A stretch of DNA of 64,000 nucleotides from Anaerolineae bacterium (GCA_025454525.1 JALOOG010000001.1:62001-126000); one strand, 5' to 3'; shown: positions 7,818 through 16,584, counted from the stretch's first letter. Made by a program: numbers and translations. Notes: a model not told the origin generated them from the letters alone.

Positions 7818-9133
7818 CGGGCCACATACTCCTCTATCAGGCGATGAGTCGCATCGGAATACAACCACACGCCGATCGTATCAGAAAGTTCTAACCCTTG
7901 TGAAGTCAAGCGAAGCGTCGTGTCATCATGAGTGGCTAAACCCAACGTAAACAGTTGATCCAATTGAGGAAAATCACTAAAAACCGATGTCGTGAACCAT
8001 GCTTGATAAGCGTTGAGTGCGAGTCCCTCCGCTTGTAATAACGACTTGATCAGGTAACGTCTACGTTGTTCTTCATCGTTCAGGGTACATCCATGATAGG
8101 CATATCTGAAACTCTCCGTCGGACGATCGACAAAATCGTTTAAAATGGCACGCACTCCCGTATAACCTACCGCGTATTCAGTGGAATAATGCAAGTTGCG
8201 CGTATACGAACGCGCTCCACACCCTAAGCCGACCATGCCGTCTTCTTGGCAACAATAGATCGGTGCGTCTTGGGTGGGTGCATGAGGTGCGCGAAACATT
8301 CGCATCGACACTTGGGTATAACCGGCCGCAAGCAATTGATCCCGCCCGGCCCGATAACAGGCCAATCGGTGATCATCCCATGATCGCCCCATGCGATCGA
8401 GTCCGGTCAATGGGCGTTTATACAGCGGATAGAGGTAAAGTTCTTCAGGGGCAAAGTCTAACGCCCTCTGGAGCGATTCTGACCAAGTAGCTAGTGTTTG
8501 ACCGGGTAGCCCGTAGATCAAGTCAATATTGAGCGTTGGAATCCGCGACTCGCGGATCTGATGAAGCGCCTTGATCACCTCATCCGTGCGTTGTGCGCGC
8601 CCGACTCCCTGAACTTCACTTTCGATAAAACTCTGTACGCCGATGCTGATCCGTGTCGTGCCACGTTCATATAACAATTGCAGTTTTTCCAATTGTGCGG
8701 TTTGGGGTGAGGTTTCCACCGAGATCGGTCTCCCTTGCAGATCGACTCCATAGAGCGTTTCAACGAGGTCAAACAAGCGTGCTAGATCATGAGTCGCGAG
8801 ATAAGTCGGTGTGCCACCCCCGATCGCCATGCGTGCATAGCGCGCCGGCCCGATCGCTTGGGCGACCTGTTCGGCTTGCCGAGTGAGCGCGTCCATGTAA
8901 CGCCTCTCAAGGCTTTGATCGGCGTTCACTGTGGTAAACAGGTTACAAAACCCGCAACGCATCTCGCAAAATGGGATATGCAGGTAGAGAAACAATCCGG
9001 TTTTCGCCTCATCATGCCATACCGCGCTTAACGGCATGATCGGAGTGAATGGACGATAAGCGGTCTTATGGGGATACGAATAGGAATAGGCCCGATAAGG
9101 GGTCTCCTGTAACCAAGTTTGTAGCGGGATCAT
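7814..9133 (-). CDS. STM4012-family radical SAM protein (HemN/HemW-like)
   Basis: This 439-residue radical SAM protein resembles oxygen-independent coproporphyrinogen oxidase. The cluster motif is C56-x3-C60-x2-C63 in HIPFCEMRCGFC. It is followed by GGGTPTYL, the RISIGVQSF strand and a HemW-like C-terminal domain. HemN-family enzymes bind two SAM molecules or act as haem chaperones, but the STM4012 family travels with STM4011-STM4015 genes rather than haem genes and its substrate is unknown. It is joined to both neighbours by 4-nt ATGA overlaps, so stoichiometric coupled translation is likely. Misannotation as HemN is a real risk. Confidence 0.87.
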   Translation of the reverse strand: MIPLQTWLQETPYRAYSYSYPHKTAYRPFTPIMPLSAVWHDEAKTGLFLYLHIPFCEMRCGFCNLFTTVNADQSLERRYMDALTRQAEQVAQAIGPARYARMAIGGGTPTYLATHDLARLFDLVETLYGVDLQGRPISVETSPQTAQLEKLQLLYERGTTRISIGVQSFIESEVQGVGRAQRTDEVIKALHQIRESRIPTLNIDLIYGLPGQTLATWSESLQRALDFAPEELYLYPLYKRPLTGLDRMGRSWDDHRLACYRAGRDQLLAAGYTQVSMRMFRAPHAPTQDAPIYCCQEDGMVGLGCGARSYTRNLHYSTEYAVGYTGVRAILNDFVDRPTESFRYAYHGCTLNDEEQRRRYLIKSLLQAEGLALNAYQAWFTTSVFSDFPQLDQLFTLGLATHDDTTLRLTSQGLELSDTIGVWLYSDATHRLIEEYVAR

Positions 9134-9927
9134 ACTCGACGCTCCGCTAACGTCATTTCAGCATACGGCACCGTCCACACAATCGGATGTGCGAGGCGAT
9201 GTCCGCTATATCCGTCTTCACCGTAAGTTGTGCCGTGATCCGAGGTGAGAATGGCGAACAACGGCCCGCGCCGTTGCAGGGTCTCGAATAACGGGGGTAA
9301 ATGCCGATCCACATACGACAAGGCGGCTAATTGTGTATCGGGGGTGTCTACGGTCGCATCTGGCACAAACATACAATTGGGTTGATGCAACGCCGAAATG
9401 TTGATAAACAAAAACACCCGTTGTTGACGCGGGATCGCGTTTAAGCGATCGATCGCTAAGGCGACTTGATGCGCTGTCGAATGCGGATCAGTCACTCCCA
9501 TTGACGGATGCCAATGGCTTTCCGCGAATAGACTCGGCAAGACATTTCCCAACGGGCTTTGTTTGTTGAAGAAGCCGACTCCTCCGATACAGATCGTATG
9601 ATAGCCCGCTTCGGCAAAGCCGCTCACAATATCGGGCGTATCAAACACTAAGGTTTGATCGGTGGTGGTGCCGCTTCCGGGAAAACGGGCCGCAAATCGG
9701 CGCGGATGCGATCCGGGGGTGATCGGAGTCGGCAAAAATCCCGCAAAAAATGCTTGATGCGCTGCATAGGTAAAACTTCCCGGTGTATGACGCATTTCCC
9801 ATTGTCCACCGGGTAACAGTTCCGCTAAAAACGGCGTTTTTCGCTCTTGTATTCCACGTTGTGCCACATCGTAGCGCAAGGTGTCTAAAGTGATCAATAA
9901 AAAATCATGAATGCCTAGGAGCATCAT
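9130..9927 (-). CDS. STM4013-family hydrolase (alkaline phosphatase/sulfatase superfamily)
   Basis: This 265-residue protein has the alkaline-phosphatase-superfamily layout. D15 lies in LITLDTLRYD, a nucleophile position in PGSFTYAAHQAFFAG (Thr53, or Ser51), and metal ligands in the tail (D230-H231, H243, H247). The Cys/Ser-x-Pro-x-Arg signature of formylglycine sulfatases is absent, so it is more likely a phospho-hydrolase or phospho-transferase using Thr/Ser than a sulfatase. No signal peptide is seen, unlike most sulfatases, so it should act in the cytoplasm on the product of its operon partners. It overlaps the upstream gene by 23 nt and the downstream gene by 4 nt. No clear ribosome-binding site precedes it, consistent with coupling. 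Confidence 0.83.
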   Translation of the reverse strand: MMLLGIHDFLLITLDTLRYDVAQRGIQERKTPFLAELLPGGQWEMRHTPGSFTYAAHQAFFAGFLPTPITPGSHPRRFAARFPGSGTTTDQTLVFDTPDIVSGFAEAGYHTICIGGVGFFNKQSPLGNVLPSLFAESHWHPSMGVTDPHSTAHQVALAIDRLNAIPRQQRVFLFINISALHQPNCMFVPDATVDTPDTQLAALSYVDRHLPPLFETLQRRGPLFAILTSDHGTTYGEDGYSGHRLAHPIVWTVPYAEMTLAERRV

Positions 9928-10960
9928 CTAAAACCGCCAAAATTTCCTCTGTATAGGTATCGTGACCTTTGTATAATACACCCGGTAACAGATCCCCAAA
10001 AGCGTTGACTTCTAACACATAATGCCGTCGAAAATCAGAGGTGATCAACAGATCAATGCCCGCATATAGGCTATTAGGGAATGCGGTCATCACCCGTTCA
10101 CTGGTCTCCACAATCGCGTCCCATTGACCCGGACGTAAGCGCGCCTTGACCGTATCGAGATCGCCGCGTTGATTTAACAAGTGTAAATTTGTGATCGGGG
10201 TGTGGCTTTGACGTACCACCCCTTGACACACCCGCCCCTTGATCATCACCAAGCGCAAATCAAACACCTGATTGTTGATCGCCGCTTTGGGAATCCATTC
10301 TTCAGCATGAGTTGGATACATACACACTTCATCGATCAATAACGCGATCTCTAGGTGTGTCGTCAGGGTGCGAAGCTTACGCGAATTATACAGCCTGCTG
10401 AATCCGTTTTCGATCGTGGTGATCGCTTGGTGTTGATGCCCTAGGGTTCGATATGCGATCATGCCAGAAGCATTTGATCCGTGTGTGAGTTTGATAAATA
10501 CACGATTGATCCTCGCATCGCGCATCTTACTGATCAAGTCCTCATAACCGCTGATCGGCCCTAAGGATCGCGGTTGTGGAATACCGATGCTTTCTAGACG
10601 AGTCCGACATTGCCATTTATCGAACATGATCAGGATGTCCTCCGGCGGGTTCATCCACCGTGTGATCGGCGAACGCAAGGCTTCGATCCGACGCATCACC
10701 ATATCAAGGCCACAATACCAACGATACGGGTTAAAGAGCTGCCCTTTCGGAAGATCAACGTTCATCCCCAAGAGGTAACGTTGAGCGTTAGGGTCTTTCC
10801 CCGGTGATTCGATCCGTAAAAATGGGGTGATCGGAAGTGCCGTAAGGTCAGCAATCGTCGGATAGGGGATCACTTCGGCCGCGGGTAAGTGAAGGGAATG
10901 GAGAGCCGCTTGAAACAACTCCACGCGCCGATCACCGGGACTCCCAATCACCGTAAACAC
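9905..10960 (-). CDS. STM4014-family protein, ATP-grasp fold
   Basis: This 351-residue protein is predicted to be an ATP-grasp ligase. The N-terminal third is poorly conserved. A middle region holds nucleotide-binding features (VFIKLTHGSNASGM), and YVLEVNAFGD near the end supplies the Glu/Asn magnesium ligands (about E317 and N319). ATP-grasp enzymes join a carboxylate to an amine or thiol through an acyl-phosphate, so in this operon it could ligate an amino acid or small molecule to a peptide or protein. Two nt separate it from the upstream LRR gene and it overlaps the downstream hydrolase gene by 23 nt. Confidence 0.8.
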   Translation of the reverse strand: MFTVIGSPGDRRVELFQAALHSLHLPAAEVIPYPTIADLTALPITPFLRIESPGKDPNAQRYLLGMNVDLPKGQLFNPYRWYCGLDMVMRRIEALRSPITRWMNPPEDILIMFDKWQCRTRLESIGIPQPRSLGPISGYEDLISKMRDARINRVFIKLTHGSNASGMIAYRTLGHQHQAITTIENGFSRLYNSRKLRTLTTHLEIALLIDEVCMYPTHAEEWIPKAAINNQVFDLRLVMIKGRVCQGVVRQSHTPITNLHLLNQRGDLDTVKARLRPGQWDAIVETSERVMTAFPNSLYAGIDLLITSDFRRHYVLEVNAFGDLLPGVLYKGHDTYTEEILAVLDDAPRHS

Positions 10961-10962
10961 CG

Positions 10963-11892
10963 TTATTCTCCGTTCAGGACATAGCGCTGGTTGTCGTATG
11001 TGTCCGGTTGTCGTTGATTAAAAATGACCACTTCAATCGGCAATTGTCCTAGTTTTTCTACGATGGCATCGCTACAAAAGTGATGCTCTAGGCGCAAGGT
11101 TTTTAATTTGAGGGTCTTGGGGCTGTTGATAAGTGCTTCTGCTCCCTCATCCCCAAACGTTCCGAACGAAAAATCTAAGCTGCTGATCTGATCTAAAAGG
11201 GTTGAATTGACAATCTGTTGGGCGATCTCATCAGCGATCTCACTGTCGCATAAGCCAAGGGCGCTAAGTTTTGGAAAGCGATCTAGGCTTTGGATAAAAC
11301 GTGCGACATCATCGATCGTCCCGTTCCATCCGTAACCACTTGTGCCTAACCACAATTCAAGCGACTCAAGGTTAGGCAAGTCTGACCGTGCGAGGTCTTG
11401 TAAGATCCGAATATCTAAGCCGCCCGTTTGCACCGTCAAGCTTTTTAATGCCGCATGTTGGATCACGTTAAAGATCAATCCCTCACCGCCACGCACTCCA
11501 AGATGTTCTAATTGCGGGTATGCCTCAAACAACGGCGCGATGTCGCTCTGTATGATCCACGAAAGCTCATTTTCTTCATAGGTGATGTCCCCTAAAAAGA
11601 TCGCTTTTAGGTGAGGTAAACGGGCATTTACCAACGCTTCTACGATTGGAGAAGAGTCGCGTTGATCAAAATCGCTGGCCCAATGTCCGATGACGATCCC
11701 GGTAATTTGAGCCACGTTGGGATGTGCGAGAAATCGGGCGAAATGATAACCCCAATCGCTTTCACTATCCCATCCGATCGCAATCCGGTAGAAAACATCA
11801 AGATTTAGCGGGTCTTGTGGGTCAAATTCATCGGGAGACCAATCAACGACCGATTTTCCCGCAAATGAACGGAGATGCTCACTAATCGCCAT
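10963..11892 (-). CDS. STM4015-family leucine-rich-repeat protein
   Basis: This is the first gene of the five-gene operon, encoding 309 residues. After an N-terminal region (FAGKSVVDW and a run of acidic residues) it has irregular leucine-rich repeats such as LPHLKAIFLGDI, YPQLEHLGVRGG, LPNLESLELWLG and FPKLSALGLCDS. These repeats are of the ribonuclease-inhibitor-like length, unlike the short LPxGL repeats of the other LRR protein in this locus. No signal peptide is present. As a non-enzymatic partner it may be the substrate, scaffold or specificity subunit for the enzymes behind it. AGGAG lies just upstream of the ATG. Confidence 0.83.
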   Translation of the reverse strand: MAISEHLRSFAGKSVVDWSPDEFDPQDPLNLDVFYRIAIGWDSESDWGYHFARFLAHPNVAQITGIVIGHWASDFDQRDSSPIVEALVNARLPHLKAIFLGDITYEENELSWIIQSDIAPLFEAYPQLEHLGVRGGEGLIFNVIQHAALKSLTVQTGGLDIRILQDLARSDLPNLESLELWLGTSGYGWNGTIDDVARFIQSLDRFPKLSALGLCDSEIADEIAQQIVNSTLLDQISSLDFSFGTFGDEGAEALINSPKTLKLKTLRLEHHFCSDAIVEKLGQLPIEVVIFNQRQPDTYDNQRYVLNGE

Positions 11893-12194
11893 ATTCGCTC
11901 CTATGGGTTGAATGTCTGGTGATCTACTAGGGCAATCGCTCTAAAGTGAAAGACCCTATCGATCGATCTAAAAAGTGTCTTGTGGTCTTGAGGGGCGGCA
12001 AGTGCGGCAGCAGAAAGAAAAAATTTTTTCGGCGGCGGCATTATAATCTTGTCTGTAAGTGTTTGCGTTAGCGCACCTAAAAAACGCCTTTTTATCCCTC
12101 TCATCAGAGACCTCCAAAACCGAGCTAAGCTTTGTTGGATCAATGATAGCACAAATGAGCGAAAAAGCCGTAACATTTGTCCACTTTTTTCGAC
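11893..12194 (-). promoter_or_regulatory. Leader and putative promoter of the STM4015-4011 operon
   Basis: This 300-nt gap carries on the minus strand a perfect TATAAT (12040-12045, reverse complement) with no good -35 hexamer at 16-18 nt. It would give a leader of about 140 nt before the LRR gene. AGGAG stands just before that start codon. A 46-codon frame ending about 10 nt before the LRR gene has no recognised homology and its ATG lies inside the -10 element, so I do not call it a gene. No rho-independent terminator for the GNAT gene upstream was seen. Confidence 0.4.
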
Positions 12195-12674
12195 CTAAGA
12201 CGGTATATATTCCATTAAGGTATAGATCCCGTTGGTTTGCACAGGCTTGAACCCTAAACTTAAATACAAGCGATAGGCCGGATTAAAATCCTCAACGTGC
12301 AACGTTACCTTAATTCCATCACGATTCCCTTCATCGATCAACGCTTGGGTGAGCGCACGTCCAATACCACGATTACGGTATTCGGGTGAAAGGGTGATCT
12401 CCATCAGACGGATCTCATTAGGGCTACGATGCACATAGATCCGCCCGATCGGGTGATCTTCTAAGAGGATCACGTTAAAATCGGGATTGGGGTAACGAGA
12501 GCGGTCATGATAAAACACATGCTGCGCTTGAAATTGTTGTTGGACAAACATCGCTTTCTGCTCATCCGTCCATGGCACCATCGCAAGTTCGGCTTCGCGA
12601 GTGGTGGCGTAAAGCCCACGCAAAAATTCAAAATCGGCTTCGTTAATGGGACGAAAGGTGATTCCGGGATACAT
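12195..12674 (-). CDS. GNAT-family N-acetyltransferase
   Basis: This 159-residue acetyltransferase carries the acetyl-CoA-binding motif A as RNRGIGRALTQAL (about 97-109), preceded by the LMEITLSPEY strand and followed by NPAYRLYLSLGF near the end, which is the usual GNAT pattern. The substrate, amine or N-terminus, cannot be predicted. It is transcribed away from nadE and lies upstream of the STM4015 operon on the same strand, but separated by 300 nt, so a link to that system is uncertain. Confidence 0.85.
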   Translation of the reverse strand: MYPGITFRPINEADFEFLRGLYATTREAELAMVPWTDEQKAMFVQQQFQAQHVFYHDRSRYPNPDFNVILLEDHPIGRIYVHRSPNEIRLMEITLSPEYRNRGIGRALTQALIDEGNRDGIKVTLHVEDFNPAYRLYLSLGFKPVQTNGIYTLMEYIPS

Positions 12675-12741
12675 AAGGCACTCAACGTTAGATCAAGACG
12701 AATAATCCGATCATTATAACACGCGCTCTTGGCAAATTCGC

Positions 12742-12747
12742 TATAAT
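12742..12747 (+). promoter_or_regulatory. -10 element of nadE
   Basis: A perfect TATAAT lies about 30 nt before the nadE start codon, with GGAGG at 12761-12765 as ribosome-binding site. No convincing -35 hexamer lies at 16-18 nt. Confidence 0.45.
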
Positions 12748-12775
12748 GGGGCTTTTATGTGGAGGCAAACTACAG

Positions 12776-13615
12776 ATGACGACCCAACTCCTCAATCGCT
12801 TAGACATCAACACCACCTTGGCGCAGCGCATGATCGTCGGTTTTATCCGCGATCAGATCGATAAGGCTGGCGCAAAAGGCGCAGTTTTAGGGCTTTCCGG
12901 TGGGATCGATTCCGCGTTAGCGGCTTATTTATCCGTGGCGGCTTTGGGTGCAGAAAATGTGTTAGCGGTGCGAATGCCCTATAAAAGCTCATCCGCCGCC
13001 AGCTTGACCGATGCCGAAACTGTGATCGAAGACCTAGGTATTCCATCCATCACGGTACCGATTACCGAAATGGTGGATCCGTTGATCGGGCAGTTTCCCG
13101 ATATGAGCAATGTCCGCAAAGGGAACATCATGGCGCGGATGCGGATGATCGTTTTGTATGATCAATCGGCGGCTCAAGGGTTATTGCCCATGGGAACCAG
13201 TAACAAGACCGAATTTTTATTAGGGTATTCCACGATCTACGGCGATAGTGGGGTTGCCTTACAACCGATCGCCGATCTCTATAAGTATCAAGTCCGGCAA
13301 TTGTCCCGTGCGATCGGTGTACCGACCGCGATCCTTGATAAAGCGCCCTCCGCCGATCTTTGGGAAGGTCAAACCGATGAAGGCGAATTAGGTTTCACCT
13401 ATAACGAGGTCGATCAAGTCCTCTATTTGTTGGTGGACTCACGTTACACAGTAGAAGATGTGATCGCGGAAGGATTTAACCCCGCTTTTGTCGAGTCGGT
13501 ATGGCGTAAGGTAAAGGCGAATCACTTTAAGCGCACCATGCCCAACATCGCTAAATTGAGCAATCGCAGCATCGGTCACGACTTTTTGTACTTGCGCGAT
13601 TGGACAGGGCGTTAA
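12776..13615 (+). CDS. nadE: Ammonia-dependent NAD+ synthetase NadE
   Basis: NadE adenylates nicotinic acid adenine dinucleotide and amidates it to NAD+. The 279-residue protein is of the short ammonia-dependent type without a glutaminase domain. The PP-loop is LGLSGGIDSALAAY (about 39-52). MGTSNKTEFLLGY and KAPSADLWEGQTDE are the other family hallmarks. ATG 12776 is preferred because GGAGG stands 10 nt upstream; an in-frame ATG at 12746 sits inside the -10 element. The stop codon overlaps that of the converging RecQ gene by 3 nt. Confidence 0.96.
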   Translation: MTTQLLNRLDINTTLAQRMIVGFIRDQIDKAGAKGAVLGLSGGIDSALAAYLSVAALGAENVLAVRMPYKSSSAASLTDAETVIEDLGIPSITVPITEMVDPLIGQFPDMSNVRKGNIMARMRMIVLYDQSAAQGLLPMGTSNKTEFLLGYSTIYGDSGVALQPIADLYKYQVRQLSRAIGVPTAILDKAPSADLWEGQTDEGELGFTYNEVDQVLYLLVDSRYTVEDVIAEGFNPAFVESVWRKVKANHFKRTMPNIAKLSNRSIGHDFLYLRDWTGR

Positions 13616-15678
13616 TGGACTAATCCCAACGCGAAGGGATAGACCGGCCCGCTCCCATGTAACTGTAACATCTGGCCGATGACAGTGAATGTCCATTTTG
13701 AGGAGACCAGATCATCCACCAGTAACACGGGTGATTTAAGCGGCATGACTCGCATCTTAAATCGCCCGCGTAAATTTTTAAATTGATGATAGCTGCTCTC
13801 CATTTCCGATTGTTCCGGATGTTGGCTAAGATGTTCGATCGTCTCAAGGAAAGTTAGCCCCAATTTTTGCGCGAGGCGCTGTGCCAGATCCGGCACTAAA
13901 TGGGGACGGCGTAACGATGGCACACAGGTGATCCATAGCGGAGGGGTGTCTAAGGTCGTCCAATAGTCTCGGAGTTTTTGGGCGGCGGCGTTGACTAACC
14001 CTTCCGAAAAAAGTTGATGATTGACGCGGCAAAATTGAATATGTTCTCCCCATCCCGCATGACGATAATAACAGAGCGCGACTCCGGTTTCGTTTTTCTG
14101 TTCGATCACGGTGGTTTCCAACTCATCAAAACCCGATGGAAAGCGTTTACGCGGCTCAAACGTGAGTTGACCCCCTTTTAAGAATTGTTGCGCCCGCATG
14201 ATGTGTTCAGGATTCGGGATAAATTTACTCTGACTGCCGAGACAATTTTTGCATTTGCCACAGGTATGAGGCGGAGTCGGATCATCTAAGGCCTCTGCTA
14301 AATAGCGCATCAAACAATCAGCGTGATGGACATACGCTTTCATCTGGTTTAACTCGGCGATGCGTTTTTCGGTGACTTGTTCCCAGCGCTCGTAATCGGG
14401 TTGGCGGTTGGCGTTGATCAACTCATAATGCGAGTCATTGCGAACCACGATCCCTTCTACTTCTAAATGGGTCAAAATTTTTTCTAAATTGCCGTGTCTG
14501 ATGTTCACCGCACGCCGCAATTGAGATTGATTGGCCGATTTTAGTTGAGTGAGTACCGCTAAAACTTGTTCAACTTGGGCCGGTTTCGGAAAGGCGCTCT
14601 TGATAAAGTATTCTTGAATTTGTTGATCGCCTTCTCCGTGCATCAGGATGATATGGGCTTCATCAATGCCACGGCCGGCGCGCCCGATCTGTTGATAATA
14701 ATTGATGATGCTTCCGGGCAATTGGTAATGGATCACAAAGCTTAGATCGGGTTTATCGAAGCCCATGCCCAACGCCACACTAGAGACCAAGGCCCTGATC
14801 TCGTTGCGTAACAATTGTTGCTCTAATTCGGGACGATCTTCGTCGGAAGTTTCCTCTACCGCCGCGAAATAAGCTTTGACCTTAAAGCCTTCACGCTGTA
14901 ACCAATCGGTGACTTGTTCACAATCGCGGGTGGTGGTGCAATAGATAATCCCGCTGCCTTTCAATCGGTGAAGCAGGTGGGAGAGTAGGGTTAGGCGTTC
15001 GTCTTGATCGCGTGCTTCTGGGTAGACATATAGCCGCAAACTTTCGCGGGTCAATGGGCCGCGTAAAATTTCCATTGTGCCAAGGATCTCGCTCACATCA
15101 TCGACCACTCGATTACTAGCAGTGGCCGTTGTGCCAAGTACGGGTGTATTTGCCGGAAGTTGATCTAAAAGTCCCATAATGCGACGGTAATTTGGGCGAA
15201 AATCATGCCCCCAATCGGAGATACAGTGTGCCTCATCAATCACCATCAATCCGACGTGCTGGCGTAATTTTTCCCAGACTTTATGTTGAAACCGTTCATT
15301 GGCAAGCCGTTCTGGTGAGATCAACAGGAGATCAAGCTTGCCCGATAACAAGTGATCTTCGATCTCATCGTGATCATAGGCATTGGTGCTATTAAGGCTT
15401 GTTGCCTGTAATCCCCAGCGAGTCGCGGCCTCAATTTGATTTCGCATCAATGAAAGCAGCGGGCTAATCAGGAGGGTGATTCCTTGTCCTTGTTTTCGTA
15501 GGAGCAGCGTTGCTAAGAAATACACCAGACTTTTACCCCAGCCAGTACGTTGCACCACCAGCACCCGTTTCCGATGATTGACTAACGCATCGATCGCCTC
15601 CCATTGCCCATCACGAAAAATGGCTTTAGGGCCTAAAACTTGGTGTAGGCGTTTTTCGGCCTCACGTTTTGTATACAT
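13612..15678 (-). CDS. RecQ-family DNA helicase with C-terminal phosphoribosyltransferase-like domain
   Basis: This is an ATP-dependent 3'-5' DNA helicase of 688 residues. Motif I is TGWGKS (45-50), motif II DEAH (148-151) with the RecQ-specific aromatic loop after it (CISDWGHDFRPNY), motif V GMGFDKPD, and motif VI QQIGRAGR. A zinc site with four Cys (DCLMRY, HTCGKCKNC) follows. No HRDC domain is present. The last 40 residues hold SPVLLVDDLVSSKWT, the PRPP-binding signature of phosphoribosyltransferases (ComF-like), so the tail is a fused PRTase-like domain. This fusion occurs in some actinobacterial and Chloroflexota RecQ proteins; what it binds is not known. It is convergent with nadE. Confidence 0.9.
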   Translation of the reverse strand: MYTKREAEKRLHQVLGPKAIFRDGQWEAIDALVNHRKRVLVVQRTGWGKSLVYFLATLLLRKQGQGITLLISPLLSLMRNQIEAATRWGLQATSLNSTNAYDHDEIEDHLLSGKLDLLLISPERLANERFQHKVWEKLRQHVGLMVIDEAHCISDWGHDFRPNYRRIMGLLDQLPANTPVLGTTATASNRVVDDVSEILGTMEILRGPLTRESLRLYVYPEARDQDERLTLLSHLLHRLKGSGIIYCTTTRDCEQVTDWLQREGFKVKAYFAAVEETSDEDRPELEQQLLRNEIRALVSSVALGMGFDKPDLSFVIHYQLPGSIINYYQQIGRAGRGIDEAHIILMHGEGDQQIQEYFIKSAFPKPAQVEQVLAVLTQLKSANQSQLRRAVNIRHGNLEKILTHLEVEGIVVRNDSHYELINANRQPDYERWEQVTEKRIAELNQMKAYVHHADCLMRYLAEALDDPTPPHTCGKCKNCLGSQSKFIPNPEHIMRAQQFLKGGQLTFEPRKRFPSGFDELETTVIEQKNETGVALCYYRHAGWGEHIQFCRVNHQLFSEGLVNAAAQKLRDYWTTLDTPPLWITCVPSLRRPHLVPDLAQRLAQKLGLTFLETIEHLSQHPEQSEMESSYHQFKNLRGRFKMRVMPLKSPVLLVDDLVSSKWTFTVIGQMLQLHGSGPVYPFALGLVH

Positions 15679-15831
15679 CTACCTTCACCTTTGGCTGTTA
15701 AGTCTTTAATTGATGGTATCGCATTAATAACCAGATGGGGAGTCGGGATCTTAGGTTGAGGCTACGCTTGTCGTTTGCTTTAATTCAGGTTTAAATAAGC
15801 GCATATTCGGTTTAACACAAGGGAGAGTACC

Positions 15832-16584
15832 ATGCCATTTGCAACCTTAAGCACGGGGGCCACACTTTATTACGATGATTCAGGCACTGGGACTCCAATT
15901 CTCTTGATACATGGGTTATTAGGGACGGCACAACTTCATTTTCCTAAACTCACCGAATGGTTAAGCGTAAATTATCGTGTGATTGGCCCGACTTTGCGCG
16001 GTTACGGACAATCCACGCCAAAACCTCGCGATTTTCCGGTTGATTTTTATCATCGTGATGCTGATGATATTTTGGCTTTCATGGACGCGCTGAATCTACC
16101 CAAGGCCCACATTATGGGCTATTCCGACGGGGGTGAGATCGCGATTATTGCCGCTGGTAAACAACCGGATCGCTTTAAATCAGTGGTCTCTTGGGGGGCG
16201 GTCGGGTATTTTGGGCCGGCGATGCGCCCAGTTGCTCAACGTATGTATCCGGGTGATTGGATCACGGATGAAGAAGTCGCTTTACATGGCATCGATAGCC
16301 GTGAGCGCTTTGTGTTGGGCTGGATTCATGCGGTCAAGACGATGATCGATGCTGGGGGGGATGTGAGCTTGAGTCTCGCAAAAAATATCACTTGTCCGTT
16401 GCTATTGTTGTTAGGTGAGGAGGACACACTCAACCCCGAAGAATATGGGCGGAATTTGGTCAATCAAACCGCCAAAGGACGTTTAGTGATGTTCCCAGGT
16501 GGTCATGCGGTACATGACATCGTGTGGGATCAATTTAAACAGGTGGTCGGTGAATTTTTAGAGGATATCACCGATTCTGAATAG
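15832..16584 (+). CDS. Alpha/beta hydrolase
   Basis: This 250-residue serine hydrolase has the alpha/beta fold. The oxyanion segment is HGLLGT, the nucleophile elbow GYSDGG, the acid in GEEDTLNP, and the catalytic His in FPGGHAVHD. GYSDGG and the overall pattern resemble valacyclovir-hydrolase (BPHL)-like esterases. GGGAG precedes the start by 8 nt. The natural substrate is unknown and neighbours give no clue. Confidence 0.85.
   Translation: MPFATLSTGATLYYDDSGTGTPILLIHGLLGTAQLHFPKLTEWLSVNYRVIGPTLRGYGQSTPKPRDFPVDFYHRDADDILAFMDALNLPKAHIMGYSDGGEIAIIAAGKQPDRFKSVVSWGAVGYFGPAMRPVAQRMYPGDWITDEEVALHGIDSRERFVLGWIHAVKTMIDAGGDVSLSLAKNITCPLLLLLGEEDTLNPEEYGRNLVNQTAKGRLVMFPGGHAVHDIVWDQFKQVVGEFLEDITDSE

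Noticed and set aside
7814-9133. Calling the second radical SAM gene hemN or hemW
   Set aside because: The sequence is HemN-like, but the coupled neighbours are all STM4011-STM4015 family members and no haem genes are near; the family assignment fits better.
9130-9927. Arylsulfatase assignment
   Set aside because: The formylglycine signature and signal peptide are both absent.
5522-11892. Recent horizontal transfer of the STM4011-15 locus
   Set aside because: Codon use, GATC density and G+C look like the surrounding genes, and no mobile-element remnants flank the locus.
11901-12176. Minus-strand frame of 91 codons (or its 46-codon 3' part) before the STM4015 gene as a possible precursor peptide
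   Set aside because: The inner ATG lies within the TATAAT element, no ribosome-binding site is near it, there is no Cys-rich or repetitive core, and composition does not look coding.
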